A DNA stretch of 64,000 bases, taken from Hyphomicrobiales bacterium (GTDB lineage: Bacteria; Pseudomonadota; Alphaproteobacteria; Rhizobiales; Beijerinckiaceae). The notes below the pieces were generated by a model. The model did no database searches and was not told the origin of the DNA. It saw only the letters and a program-made list of their open reading frames with translations. The stretch lies in contig JAFLCX010000002.1 of assembly GCA_017302635.1 (NCBI GenBank), forward strand, positions 1,289,828 to 1,353,827, in the 5' to 3' direction. The position numbers and the translations under genes are program-made. Positions 27,970 through 36,609 of the stretch are shown here, piece after piece; positions within the stretch are counted from its first letter, which is position 1, and every line of letters starts with the position of its first letter.

Positions 27970-30197
27970 GAGGATGCTCCGGCTGGGCTGGTTTCGACGG
28001 CAATGCGGGCTTCAGCTTTGCGCCGGCCGAGCTTCCGCTCGCCGACGAGAAGCGTGATCAGCCCGATCGCGGCCATCATGAGGACAATGAGAACGGTGGA
28101 ATAGGCGATGGCGAGGCCGTAATCGCCGTTGATGACGCGGTTGATGATGAAGACCGTCGCCATCTCATGCTGGGCCGAGACGAGGAAGATCACCGCCGAA
28201 ACAGTCGTCATGGCGCGCACGAACGAGTAGATCAAGGCCGTGACGATGGCCGGCTTCATCAGGGGCAGCACGACAAGCCGCAAGGTGCGGAAGGTCGAGG
28301 CGCGAAGCGTCACGGCGGCTTCATCGAGCGATTTGTCGAGCTGGCTCATCGCCGCCATACCCGAGCGCACGCCGACCGGCATGTTGCGGAACACGAAACA
28401 GATGATGAGGATCAGCCCCGTGCCGGTGAGTTCGACCGGCGGGATGTTGTACGTGAGGATATAGGCCACACCGATCACGGTTCCCGGCACGCAGAAGGTG
28501 AGCATCAGCGCGAATTCAAGCGCCGTTTTCCCTGCGAACCGCTGGCGTGAAAGCAGCCAGGCCGCAAGCAGGCCCACGCTGGCAGTGAGTGGCGCGGCAA
28601 TGCCTGCAAGCTGGATCGTCGTGAAGAGCGACGACCACGCCCCGCCGGACCAGATCAAGCCATGCGGTCCCCACTCGATCGCGAAAGCACGGCCGAAATG
28701 CGAGAGTGTCGGCGTCCAGTCGCGGCCCCAGACCTTCACGAAGCCACCCGCCAGCGCCAGCGTGTAAACGGTGACGGTCAGCAGGGCCCAGGGCAGCGCG
28801 ATGGCATAGGCCGTGCGGCGCACCCAGTCCGGCAGCGGCCGGAAGAAGCCCGTATCGCCCTTGCCCGTCACCGACACATAGGAGCGCTTGCCGACAACCT
28901 TGCGCTGGATGAAGAAAGCCACGAGCGCAAAGGAGAGCAGGATCAGCGCCAAAGTCGCGGCGCGGCCGAAATCGGCCTGTGCACCCACAACGGCAAAGAA
29001 GATTTCCGTCGAGAGCACACCGAACGACCCGCCGAGCACGATCGGGTTACCGAAATCGGCGAGGCTTTCGACGAAAACCACAAGGAAGGCATTGGCGAGG
29101 CCCGGCATCATCAGCGGAAAGGTCACGGCCTTGAAGGTGCGGGTACGATCCGCCCGCAGCATTTCCGAGGCTTCCTCCATCGAAGGCGCGATGCCCTGCA
29201 CCACGCCGATGAGAACCAGAAACGCCGTCGGCGTGAACGAGAAGACCTGAGCGAGCAGGACGCCGTCAAACCCATAGATCCAGCGCCCCAATTGCCAGCC
29301 GAAAAGAGCCTCGGCCCATTGATTGACAAGGCCGGAGCGGCCGAAAATCAGGATCAGGCCGAGGCCGATCACGAAAGGCGGCGTGATAATCGGGAGTACG
29401 GTCAGCATCCGCATGCCGCGCTTGAACGGGAATTGCGTGCGAGTGACGATCAGCGCGAAACACAGGCCGAGCATGGTCGCGAGCGTCGCGGTCGAAAGCG
29501 CCAGAGCGAGTGTGTTCCACGCGACGCCGCATTGCGAGCCCGAATAGGTGCAGGCGAGCCCCCAGATCTTCGGATTGAAGAAACGGTCGAGAAACGCAAC
29601 CCAAAGGGTCTGGTCAGAGGGGGCCTTGAAGGCCTGCCCGAGCATGGTCGCGACCGGCCAGACCGTGAAGAGCACGATACAGGCCACGAGAAACCCGACG
29701 GAGCCGGCGATGAACCGGTCGCCCCCGAACTTGCCCCTGAGAGCCAAACCTTCGGTGAAGAGGAAGAGAAAGGCGAAAAAAGTCAGCGCACCGCCCACGC
29801 CCACCCCGAATTGCCGTTCGGACAACTCTCCGAAAATCGGTGTCATGATGGGCGAGACAGCAGAAAACCAGCCACGCGGGCCGATCAGCCAGCCTTGCAG
29901 GATGATGGCGACCAGACCGAGCCCGCCAAGCCAGGTGAGCATCTTGCCCTTTGCCTCGCGGCTGAAGCCCCCATGCAAAGCCAGCCCGAGCACCGCCCAG
30001 AGGGCAAGGATGGGCCAGAACCAGGGGCGCCCGTGCGCAAGGGCCTGCATCAGCGCCGAAGTCGCGTCGGCATCGCCTACAAATACGGCAAAAAGTGCCG
30101 AAACCGAATGCCCGGATTGCAGCCAGTGCCATGGCAGGATGAGGAGGCCGATGGCCGCCAGCGACCACCAGAGCAGGACCGGATCAGAACGCTTCAT
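27966..30197 (-). CDS. Fused double-domain ABC permease (AfuB/FbpB type), system 1
   Basis: A 743-residue permease in which both transmembrane domains are in one chain. Two EAA loops are visible: EEASEMLRADRTRTFKAVTF and DEAAVTLRASTFRTLRLVVL, each followed by a Pro-containing helix. The N-terminal 200 residues add extra membrane helices before the first core domain. It is clearly paralogous to 38620-40746 (shared YVSVTGKGD and LTGTGLILIICFVFRNMPVG segments). With the adjacent ATPase and two binding proteins it forms an importer. The AfuB branch of this family carries sugar phosphates; ferric iron is the classical alternative. Confidence 0.93.
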   Translation of the reverse strand: MKRSDPVLLWWSLAAIGLLILPWHWLQSGHSVSALFAVFVGDADATSALMQALAHGRPWFWPILALWAVLGLALHGGFSREAKGKMLTWLGGLGLVAIILQGWLIGPRGWFSAVSPIMTPIFGELSERQFGVGVGGALTFFAFLFLFTEGLALRGKFGGDRFIAGSVGFLVACIVLFTVWPVATMLGQAFKAPSDQTLWVAFLDRFFNPKIWGLACTYSGSQCGVAWNTLALALSTATLATMLGLCFALIVTRTQFPFKRGMRMLTVLPIITPPFVIGLGLILIFGRSGLVNQWAEALFGWQLGRWIYGFDGVLLAQVFSFTPTAFLVLIGVVQGIAPSMEEASEMLRADRTRTFKAVTFPLMMPGLANAFLVVFVESLADFGNPIVLGGSFGVLSTEIFFAVVGAQADFGRAATLALILLSFALVAFFIQRKVVGKRSYVSVTGKGDTGFFRPLPDWVRRTAYAIALPWALLTVTVYTLALAGGFVKVWGRDWTPTLSHFGRAFAIEWGPHGLIWSGGAWSSLFTTIQLAGIAAPLTASVGLLAAWLLSRQRFAGKTALEFALMLTFCVPGTVIGVAYILTYNIPPVELTGTGLILIICFVFRNMPVGVRSGMAAMSQLDKSLDEAAVTLRASTFRTLRLVVLPLMKPAIVTALIYSFVRAMTTVSAVIFLVSAQHEMATVFIINRVINGDYGLAIAYSTVLIVLMMAAIGLITLLVGERKLGRRKAEARIAVETSPAGASS

Positions 30198-30242
30198 GAT
30201 GAGAAAACCTCACGAGTTGAATAATCCGGCCCTGCATGGTCA

Positions 30243-31274
30243 TCATTTCGGCAGGGCGCCGACCTCGCGGTCCCAGCGCGCGAGGAGCGCACGGCGGGTC
30301 GCAGCGGAACCGAATTTCTTGAAGTCATATTCCACCAGCTTGATCTTGCTGGTGTCGGGGATACGCGGATCGGGCTTCGCACCCTTGTGCGCCGGAATGT
30401 GAAACTGGCCGATCGAGGCCGAGATATCCTGCGCGGCCGCGGTGAGGTACCAATCGTAGAATTTCTTCGCGGTATCCTCGTTGCGCGTGCCCTTGATGAT
30501 CGACATGCCCGCCACCTCATAGGACGTGCCTTCCGCCGGGAAGATGATGTCGATCGGGATATTCTTGGCTTTCGCGGTCGGGATATCGAAGTTGAAGCCG
30601 ATCGAAACACCCGTCTCACCCTGCTCCACGGCCTTTTGCGGCGCGGAGCCAGAGCGGGTGTAGGAGTTCACATTGGCGTGCATCTTTTTCATGAACTCGA
30701 AGGCCGGCTCCTCACCCATCAATTGCACGAGCCCGGCCACAATCGTGTAGGCTGTGGAGGATGAATTGGGGTTCGGCATCTGGATCTCGCCCTTGAGCTT
30801 GGGGTCGAGCAGATCGTTCCAGCTTTTCGGTGGCGTGAAGCCCTTCTTCTTCGCGACTTCGGCATTGTGCACCAGGCCGATCACGCCCGAGGAGACGCCG
30901 ACCGCGAAGCCGTTGGCCTGCGAATAGGCCTTGATGGCCCACGGGTGGAGATCTTTCAGGTTCGGTGAGGAATAGGGCATCAGGAGCCCGTCTTCCGAGG
31001 CCGCCATATGTGCCTCGATCGAACCGCCAAACCAGATGTCAGTGCGCGGATTATTCGCTTCGGCGCGAATTTGCGCGAGGATTTCGCCGCCCGATTTGCG
31101 GGCCATGTTCACCTTGATGCCGGTATCGCGCTGGAACGCGACGACCAGCGCCTCGCACCATTCCGAAACCGGGGCACACAGCATGTTGAGTTGCTGCTGC
31201 GCATGGGATTTCTGGCCGGGCAACATGGCCAGACCCGTGACAATCGCGAGGGAGAGGAAAGATCGTTTCAGCAT
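30243..31274 (-). CDS. Periplasmic ABC substrate-binding protein, AfuA-like, divergent copy (system 1, second SBP)
   Basis: A 343-residue binding protein with a signal peptide cleaved near SHAQQQ. It begins LNMLCAPVSEWCEALV, so the two N-terminal Cys shared with the other two SBPs are kept. It differs at positions both others share: CW in the middle loop is SW, the motif FLHDAV is FNFDIP, and PCEGTGYE is PAEGTSYE, losing two Cys and one His. The ligand pocket is therefore probably different. It lies between the other SBP gene and the permease, so this transporter seems to be served by two binding proteins. Confidence 0.88.
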   Translation of the reverse strand: MLKRSFLSLAIVTGLAMLPGQKSHAQQQLNMLCAPVSEWCEALVVAFQRDTGIKVNMARKSGGEILAQIRAEANNPRTDIWFGGSIEAHMAASEDGLLMPYSSPNLKDLHPWAIKAYSQANGFAVGVSSGVIGLVHNAEVAKKKGFTPPKSWNDLLDPKLKGEIQMPNPNSSSTAYTIVAGLVQLMGEEPAFEFMKKMHANVNSYTRSGSAPQKAVEQGETGVSIGFNFDIPTAKAKNIPIDIIFPAEGTSYEVAGMSIIKGTRNEDTAKKFYDWYLTAAAQDISASIGQFHIPAHKGAKPDPRIPDTSKIKLVEYDFKKFGSAATRRALLARWDREVGALPK

Positions 31275-31496
31275 GGCTTCGCTCCGCTGGAGGGACAGGC
31301 GATGGGGTGGAGGGAGTGCCGCCCCACCGCCTGCCGCCTCAGCGCCACCTTCGGTTCAACCGAACCGCAAGCGGTGCCTCAATCCCGCGACAGGCGGCCG
31401 GGCCGCTCCTCGCAAGACCATAGTTGACGAATGAACGTGCGCAATGCCGAAGACCGGCGCGGAAGGCGCTTTCCAACGGAAGACCTCGATGATTGC

Positions 31497-31520
31497 CCGG
31501 GCACGCATTCGAGTGCCCGG
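31497..31520. other. Stem-loop between the two system 1 binding-protein genes
   Basis: A perfect 8-bp inverted repeat, CCGGGCAC and GTGCCCGG, with an 8-base loop in the 291-bp gap 31275-31565. No U-run follows on either side. Position suggests an mRNA processing or 3'-protection element that would raise expression of the first SBP over the downstream genes. The rest of this gap shows nothing else I can name. Confidence 0.5.
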
Positions 31521-31565
31521 AATTCTCGTTGGTCAGTCGGGAACGTCTGGCCTTTCGCCAATTCC

Positions 31566-32618
31566 TCAGCGCGGCAAGGAGCCGATCTCGGCATCCCATT
31601 TCGCGAGCAGGCGGCGGCGTTCGGCAGCCTGACCGTATTTGACGAAATCGTATTCCACGAGCTTCATCTTGGTCAGGTCCGGCGCTCCCGGAGGCAGCGG
31701 CGTGGCCTTGTTCGACGGCATCTGCAACTGGCCGCCGCGCGTGTAACCGAGCTTCTGCGCCTCCGGCCCGAGAGCCCAATCGTAGAACTTGCGCGCGTTG
31801 GCGACGTTCCGAGTACCCTTGATGATCGACATCGAGCCGATCTCGAAACCTGTGCCTTCGCAAGGCGTCGAGTAGGAAACCGGGAAGCCCGCATTGCTCT
31901 CCGTCACGGCGTCATGCACGAAGGACATGGAAACGGCCGTTTCGCCGCGCGCCACGGCCTTGATCGGGCCGGTGCCGGAACGGGCATAGGCCGAGATGTT
32001 GGGGTGAAGCTTCTTCATGTAGTCGAAGGCCTGCTGCTCGCCCATCAGCTGGACGAGGGTCGCGATGATCACGTAAGCCGTGCCGGAAGAGTTCGGGTTC
32101 GCGACCTGAATCTCGCCCTTGTAGGCCGGCTTGATGATGTCGGCCCAGCATTTCGGCGCCTCGAGGTTCTTCTTCTTCAGAAGTTCGGTGTTGAAGCCGA
32201 AGCCGACAGCACCGGAATAGACGCCGATCGAGCGCCCCTTGGAGGCATCGTACTGGCGCAGCGCCCAGGGCTGGAGCTGGTCGTTCAGGGCGGACTTGTA
32301 GGTGTCCGACAGGCCTTCTTCAGCTGCAGCGAGATGCGGATCGCCCGTGCCGCCAAACCAGACATCCGCTTTCGGGTTGTCCTTCTCGGCGCGGAGCTGC
32401 GCGAAGGATTCTCCCGAACCCTTCTGCGTCATGTTCACCGTGATGCCGGTATCTTTCTGGAAATTGGTGGCAATGGCCTGGCACCATTCCACCTGAACAG
32501 AGCAGAGCAGGTTCAACTGCCCTTGAGCCTGCGCGGCGCCCACCGAGGCAAACGCGGCAACCGACGCCAGAAGCGCCGTTTTGAAAATCTTCATCGTCTT
32601 TCCCTCCCGAGAACCCAC
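31566..32618 (-). CDS. Periplasmic ABC substrate-binding protein, AfuA-like (system 1, first SBP)
   Basis: A 350-residue binding protein; signal peptide MKIFKTALLASVAAFASVGAAQA. The mature start LNLLCSVQVEWCQAI carries the paired Cys. The ligand-loop motifs are GSGESFAQ, GGTGDPHLAAAEE, NPNSSGTAYV, SFVHDAVT and TPCEGTGFEIGSMSIIKGTRN. These match the third SBP (37551-38591) much more closely than the neighbouring SBP at 30243. The Ser/Thr/Gly-rich loops would suit an anionic, phosphate-bearing ligand, as in AfuA. It is the first gene downstream of the promoter/operator at 32655-32692. Confidence 0.92.
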   Translation of the reverse strand: MGSREGKTMKIFKTALLASVAAFASVGAAQAQGQLNLLCSVQVEWCQAIATNFQKDTGITVNMTQKGSGESFAQLRAEKDNPKADVWFGGTGDPHLAAAEEGLSDTYKSALNDQLQPWALRQYDASKGRSIGVYSGAVGFGFNTELLKKKNLEAPKCWADIIKPAYKGEIQVANPNSSGTAYVIIATLVQLMGEQQAFDYMKKLHPNISAYARSGTGPIKAVARGETAVSMSFVHDAVTESNAGFPVSYSTPCEGTGFEIGSMSIIKGTRNVANARKFYDWALGPEAQKLGYTRGGQLQMPSNKATPLPPGAPDLTKMKLVEYDFVKYGQAAERRRLLAKWDAEIGSLPR

Positions 32619-32654
32619 GGGTTGTTTTCCGGACTCCCATCCGAAGCGTTCGTG

Positions 32655-32692
32655 GTTTTACTACATAAGCACGTAGTTTTTATACGCGTCAA
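32655..32692 (-). promoter_or_regulatory. Promoter with overlapping ACTAC-N8-GTAGT operator, upstream of system 1 SBP
   Basis: Reading leftward, TTGACG (32692-32687) is followed after 17 bases by CTTATG (32669-32664), a fair sigma-70 type pair. An inverted repeat lies between and over these elements: ACTAC (32660-32664) and GTAGT (32673-32677) on the top strand. The words GTTTTACTAC and GTAGTTTT inside it both recur at 37429-37441, upstream of the paralogous transporter. Placement over the promoter suggests repression. Confidence 0.6.
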
Positions 32693-32796
32693 GTGGGAAA
32701 CCGTCAGAATCAACAGCCGGCTGACGATCGGCCACCGGGGCAGTAAAGACAAGATTGACCCAGCGCGTTCAATTCGCGGGAGCGGGTATGCCCCCT

Positions 32797-34641
32797 CTAG
32801 CCCGCAAAGGCGTCGGCCAGCGCCTCGAACTGGCGTTTCATCAACTCTACTGCGGCTTCGTCATCAATGCCGCCGCTGAGCCAGAGCTGGAAAGCAGCAC
32901 CGAAAACGGAGCGCCCGCCCACAAAGCCAGCAACGCGCGCCTGCTTCCCGGCTTTCGCGAGTTCAGGACCGGATTGCGCGTTGCGCGCAATGACGATCAG
33001 GCCGCGACAATAAGGGTCGTGCGCGCCAATCACGGCATCGACAGCAGCCCATGAAGCGGAATCGTGCTGCAATTCGATCAGCCAGTAATCGGGCTTCAGC
33101 CCCTCGCCATAAAGTGTCTCGAGAATCGAGGCAGTCGTTTCGCCCTCGGGCGGCAAGGCCTCGATCAGCACTTCACGCCCCAAAGCCTGCGCGGCGGCAA
33201 AGACCTGCTTCACCTCCGGCAGGTGACGCGAGAGCGGGGTGCGCGCATCCGAGCGTCCGTTGGCGATCAGCTTCGCTACCTGTCGCGCTGGCCATTCGGT
33301 GAGGCGGATCCGCTCGCCATGCGGAACCTGTCGCGCCACCCAGAAATCATGGTCCTCGGCCCGGAACAGGGCCTCGCGGCCCAGCCCGCCATCGAGGAAC
33401 ATGCCAACCCCCTCGCCGGCCCGCCCCGCGCGATCCGAGGCAGCGGCGGCGGCGGCTCTTACGGCGAGCGTCTTGAAATGCGGGATACGGGCGGGATCAC
33501 CACCGAAGCGCCTGGCAATGGGCTCAAGATCATGCGGCCCATGATCAATCGAGAGGATTGCCAGTTTCGCCGGAACCGGCCGTCGCGTGGTCGCATGGTG
33601 AATATGGTTCAGAACCGGATCATGCCGCAGGGCATGATGCTGCGAACCGTGCTCCAGAAAGTGCTTGAGTTCCGCGGCACTGGCGTATTCCGGTGAACAG
33701 AGGAGGCGCGAAACCGCGATCGCACCGCAGGCATTGGCATAGGTGCAGCAACTTTCGAGTGGCTCGTCGCGCAGCCAACCCGAGAGAAACCCCGCCATGA
33801 ACGCATCGCCCGCTCCGAGCACGTTGTAGACCTCGACCGGAAAACCGGGCCCCTTGATGCCCTCGCCCAAGGATGACGGAATGGCGTTCGGAAACGCGAC
33901 ACAGCCTTCCGCTCCGCGCTTGGCGACAATCAGCGCTCGCGGTGCCAGCGCGCGGATGGTGCGCAAAGCTTCCATCGTGTCTTCGGAGCCGCCGGCGATG
34001 TGCAGTTCCTCCTCCGTGCCGACGATGAGATCGCAATCCGGCAGGATGGTTTGCAGATGGGCTGTCACGTCCTTCGAAGCAACGAAACGCGCTTCGCCTG
34101 CGCCATGCCCGGCGAGTCCCCAGAGATTGGGTCTGTAATCGATGTCGAGAACAACCCTCGCGCCATTCTCTCTCGCAAGCCGCATCGCCTTGCGCTGAGC
34201 GGCATCGCTCGAAGGTTTTGCGAAATGCGTGCCGGTGACCAGCACCGCGCCTGCTCGCCCAATCAGGCCCTTGTCGATGTCGCCCTCGTCCAGCGCTCCA
34301 TCGGCGCAATCCGAACGGTAGAAGATCAGCGGGAACTGCTGCTCATCGCGCACGCCGAGCAGCACAAGTGCGGTGAGGCGATCAGGATCGGTTTTCAGTC
34401 CCTCGACATTCACACCCTCGCGGCTGAGTTGCTCGCGCACGAAACGGCCCATCGCCTCATCGCCGACGCGCGAGAGCAAGGCCGATTTCAGCCCGAGACG
34501 CGCGGCACCGATTGCGATATTGGCCGGGCATCCGCCCACCGCCTTCGCAAAACTCGCCATATCCTCAAGGCGACCGCCAATCTGCTGGCCGTAAAGATCC
34601 ACCGAAACCCGGCCGATCGTGATGAGATCAAGATCTTTCAT
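32797..34641 (-). CDS. iolC: 5-dehydro-2-deoxygluconokinase IolC fused to DUF2090 (aldolase-like) domain
   Basis: A 614-residue fusion. Residues 1-320 are a PfkB sugar kinase of IolC type: LITIGRVSVDLYGQQ, VGGCPANIAIGAARLG, and the GAGDAFMAGFLSG anion-hole motif near residue 265. Residues about 340-614 are DUF2090, related to class I aldolases (LSIDHGPHDLE, ARIPHFKTL). Such fusions are known in proteobacterial inositol clusters, where the second domain is thought to cleave the kinase product. iolB, iolD and iolE are not in the window. It starts three bases after the SDR stop, so the two are one transcription unit. A TGACG-type inverted repeat (32702-32726) lies downstream. Confidence 0.9.
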   Translation of the reverse strand: MKDLDLITIGRVSVDLYGQQIGGRLEDMASFAKAVGGCPANIAIGAARLGLKSALLSRVGDEAMGRFVREQLSREGVNVEGLKTDPDRLTALVLLGVRDEQQFPLIFYRSDCADGALDEGDIDKGLIGRAGAVLVTGTHFAKPSSDAAQRKAMRLARENGARVVLDIDYRPNLWGLAGHGAGEARFVASKDVTAHLQTILPDCDLIVGTEEELHIAGGSEDTMEALRTIRALAPRALIVAKRGAEGCVAFPNAIPSSLGEGIKGPGFPVEVYNVLGAGDAFMAGFLSGWLRDEPLESCCTYANACGAIAVSRLLCSPEYASAAELKHFLEHGSQHHALRHDPVLNHIHHATTRRPVPAKLAILSIDHGPHDLEPIARRFGGDPARIPHFKTLAVRAAAAAASDRAGRAGEGVGMFLDGGLGREALFRAEDHDFWVARQVPHGERIRLTEWPARQVAKLIANGRSDARTPLSRHLPEVKQVFAAAQALGREVLIEALPPEGETTASILETLYGEGLKPDYWLIELQHDSASWAAVDAVIGAHDPYCRGLIVIARNAQSGPELAKAGKQARVAGFVGGRSVFGAAFQLWLSGGIDDEAAVELMKRQFEALADAFAG

Positions 34642-34644
34642 GGC

Positions 34645-35460
34645 TCAGCCCTGCCCCGGCTCGAGCGGATCGCCGCCGATCCCCACGATGGTCTGATCGA
34701 AATCGATATTCGATCCGGTCATCAGGCCAGATTCGTCGCTAGCGAGGTAGAGACAGGCCCGCGCGACCTCCTCGGGCGAGATCAGCCGACCGAATGGGCG
34801 GCTTTTCACGGCCTCTTCCAGCCAGCCATCCTGCGCACCGTGGTAGAGGCGCATCACGCGCTCCTCGCCCGGCGTATGCATCCAGCCGATATTGAGGCCG
34901 TTGACGCGGATGCGATGCTTGACCAGCGCGAAAGCGAGATTGCGCGTGAGCGTCGCGAGCGCGCCCTTCGACGATGAATAAGCCGAGAGAAACGGCTGCC
35001 CGCCATGCGCTGACATCGACTGGATATTGATGATCGAACCGGCGATTTTCTCACGCGCCATGATTTTCACGGCGTCTTGCGTGAGGAAGAAGGGTGCACG
35101 GACATTGACCGCGAAAAGCTCGTTGAACCGCGCTTCGCTGGTGTCGAAAATCGTGCCACGATCCGTGAGCCCCGCCGCGTTCACCAGCACATCGACCCGA
35201 CCGAACTGGTGATCCGCGGCCGCGATCACGGAGCGCGCAGCCTCGACATCCGCGAGATCAGCATGAGCGAAAACAGCTGGCGTGCCGAGCCGGACGAGAT
35301 CGTCACGGATGCGGGCACCGCGCGCGGCGTTCCGGCCAGTCAGAACCAGTCCAGCCGCGCCCTCGGCGGCGAAAGCACGTGCAATGGCCTCGCCAAGCCC
35401 TTGCGTCGAGCCGGTGACGACCGCAACCTTGCCCGAGAGCCGCCCTGAACCTTGCGTCAT
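34645..35460 (-). CDS. SDR family oxidoreductase of the inositol-like locus
   Basis: A 271-residue classical short-chain dehydrogenase: cofactor motif TGSTQGLGEAIA, NAAG motif (LVNAAGLTD), catalytic Ser (NIQSMSAHGG) and YSSSKGAL, and a C-terminal GSNIDFDQTIVG. The start at 35460 follows GGAGGACAGG; the frame is open further upstream but without a ribosome-binding site. It heads the left arm of the divergon and is coupled to iolC. A role in oxidising or reducing a cyclitol or sugar intermediate is inferred from position. Confidence 0.87.
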   Translation of the reverse strand: MTQGSGRLSGKVAVVTGSTQGLGEAIARAFAAEGAAGLVLTGRNAARGARIRDDLVRLGTPAVFAHADLADVEAARSVIAAADHQFGRVDVLVNAAGLTDRGTIFDTSEARFNELFAVNVRAPFFLTQDAVKIMAREKIAGSIINIQSMSAHGGQPFLSAYSSSKGALATLTRNLAFALVKHRIRVNGLNIGWMHTPGEERVMRLYHGAQDGWLEEAVKSRPFGRLISPEEVARACLYLASDESGLMTGSNIDFDQTIVGIGGDPLEPGQG

Positions 35461-35606
35461 CCTGTCCTCCGAGGCATGCAATGGCCGATGATTGCCGGCT
35501 TCGTTTTTCGTGATTCCGGCCATTGCGAGCGAGGGGATCAAATCCTAGTCTTGCCCGCAACACAAATTGCGAAGGCGGCGGGAAGCCGCCCGGAACGGGG
35601 GACGAT

Positions 35607-36599
35607 GTGATCGGGATCGGTGTCATCGGCGCGGGGCGCATCGGACGCATCCATGCGGGAAACGTGGCAGCGAGCGGCCGGGCGCGGCTGGTTGCTGTGA
35701 GCGATGCGCTCGAAAGTGCCGCAGCGAGCCTTGCGGATGAACTCGGCACAAAAGCCACGACCCGGGGCGCCATTCTCGCCGACCCCACCGTTGGTGCGGT
35801 GCTGATCTGTTCGCCGACGGACACGCATGCCGATTTCATCGAGGAAGCCGTGCAGGCCGGCAAGGCGGTGTTCTGCGAAAAGCCGGTTGATCTGTCTTCC
35901 GAGCGTATCCGCGCCTGTCTTGCGACGGTCGAGAAAACCGGCAAGGCGCTGATGATCGGCTTCAACCGCCGGTTCGATCCGAATTTCGCAGAAGCCAAGG
36001 CGCGGATTGTGGCGGGTGAGATCGGGAAAGTCGAACTCGTGACCATCCTGTCGCGCGATCCCGGTCCGCCGCCGATCGAATATGTGAAGCGCTCGGGTGG
36101 CCTGTTCCGCGACATGATGATCCACGATCTCGACATGGCGCGGTTTCTACTGGGTGAAGACCCGGTCGAGGTTCACGCGGTCGCTTCCTGCCTTGTCGAC
36201 CCGGCCATCGGCCAGGCCGGCGATGTCGATACGGCGGCGGTTCTGCTCAAAACCGCCTCGGGCAAAATTGCGCAGATCTCGAATTCGCGTCGCGCGACCT
36301 ATGGCTATGACCAGCGGCTCGAAATTCACGGGGCGAAGGGCCTTGTCCGGGCGCAGAACGTGCCGCTCACCACCGTTGAGACAGCCAATTCTCACGGCTT
36401 CCGTTCAGACCCGGTCCTGCCGTTCTTTCTCGAACGCTATGCCGCGGCCTATCGCGCCGAACTCTCCGCCTTCCTCGATTGCATCGAGAAGGGTGTTGCG
36501 CCTTCACCGTCCGGCATGGACGGCCTGAAGGCGCAAATTCTCGCCGATGCCGCGACTGAATCCGCCACGAGCGGCCGGCCCGTTCACCCGATCTACTGA
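35607..36599 (+). CDS. iolG: Inositol 2-dehydrogenase-like oxidoreductase (Gfo/Idh/MocA family)
   Basis: A 330-residue NAD(P)-dependent dehydrogenase. The Rossmann motif is GVIGAGRIGRIHAGN at the start, and the family signature KAVFCEKPVDLS carries the catalytic Lys. GGLFRDMMIHDLDMARFLLG supplies the conserved Asp/His (MIHDLDM). This matches IolG closely, but relatives act on scyllo-inositol or other sugars. GTG start at 35607 is chosen because GGGGGAC precedes it. It heads the right arm of the divergon; the 146-bp gap to the SDR start must hold both promoters. Confidence 0.88.
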   Translation: MIGIGVIGAGRIGRIHAGNVAASGRARLVAVSDALESAAASLADELGTKATTRGAILADPTVGAVLICSPTDTHADFIEEAVQAGKAVFCEKPVDLSSERIRACLATVEKTGKALMIGFNRRFDPNFAEAKARIVAGEIGKVELVTILSRDPGPPPIEYVKRSGGLFRDMMIHDLDMARFLLGEDPVEVHAVASCLVDPAIGQAGDVDTAAVLLKTASGKIAQISNSRRATYGYDQRLEIHGAKGLVRAQNVPLTTVETANSHGFRSDPVLPFFLERYAAAYRAELSAFLDCIEKGVAPSPSGMDGLKAQILADAATESATSGRPVHPIY

Positions 36600-36609
36600 C
36601 AGGAAAACC

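Noticed and set aside
28662..30224. A 520-codon plus-strand frame opposite the system 1 permease.
   Set aside because: The translation is a low-complexity Arg/Glu/Gln/His mixture, as expected opposite hydrophobic coding sequence; the permease on the minus strand has two EAA loops.
26902..32618. System 1 as a classical ferric-iron importer.
   Set aside because: Kept as an alternative only: its SBPs lack the adjacent Tyr pair seen in the FbpA/FutA-class protein at 55881, and the neighbours are sugar enzymes, not iron genes.
31431..32879. A 482-codon plus-strand frame opposite the first system 1 SBP.
   Set aside because: It is antisense to a gene with signal peptide and ligand motifs, and has no ribosome-binding site or recognisable domain.
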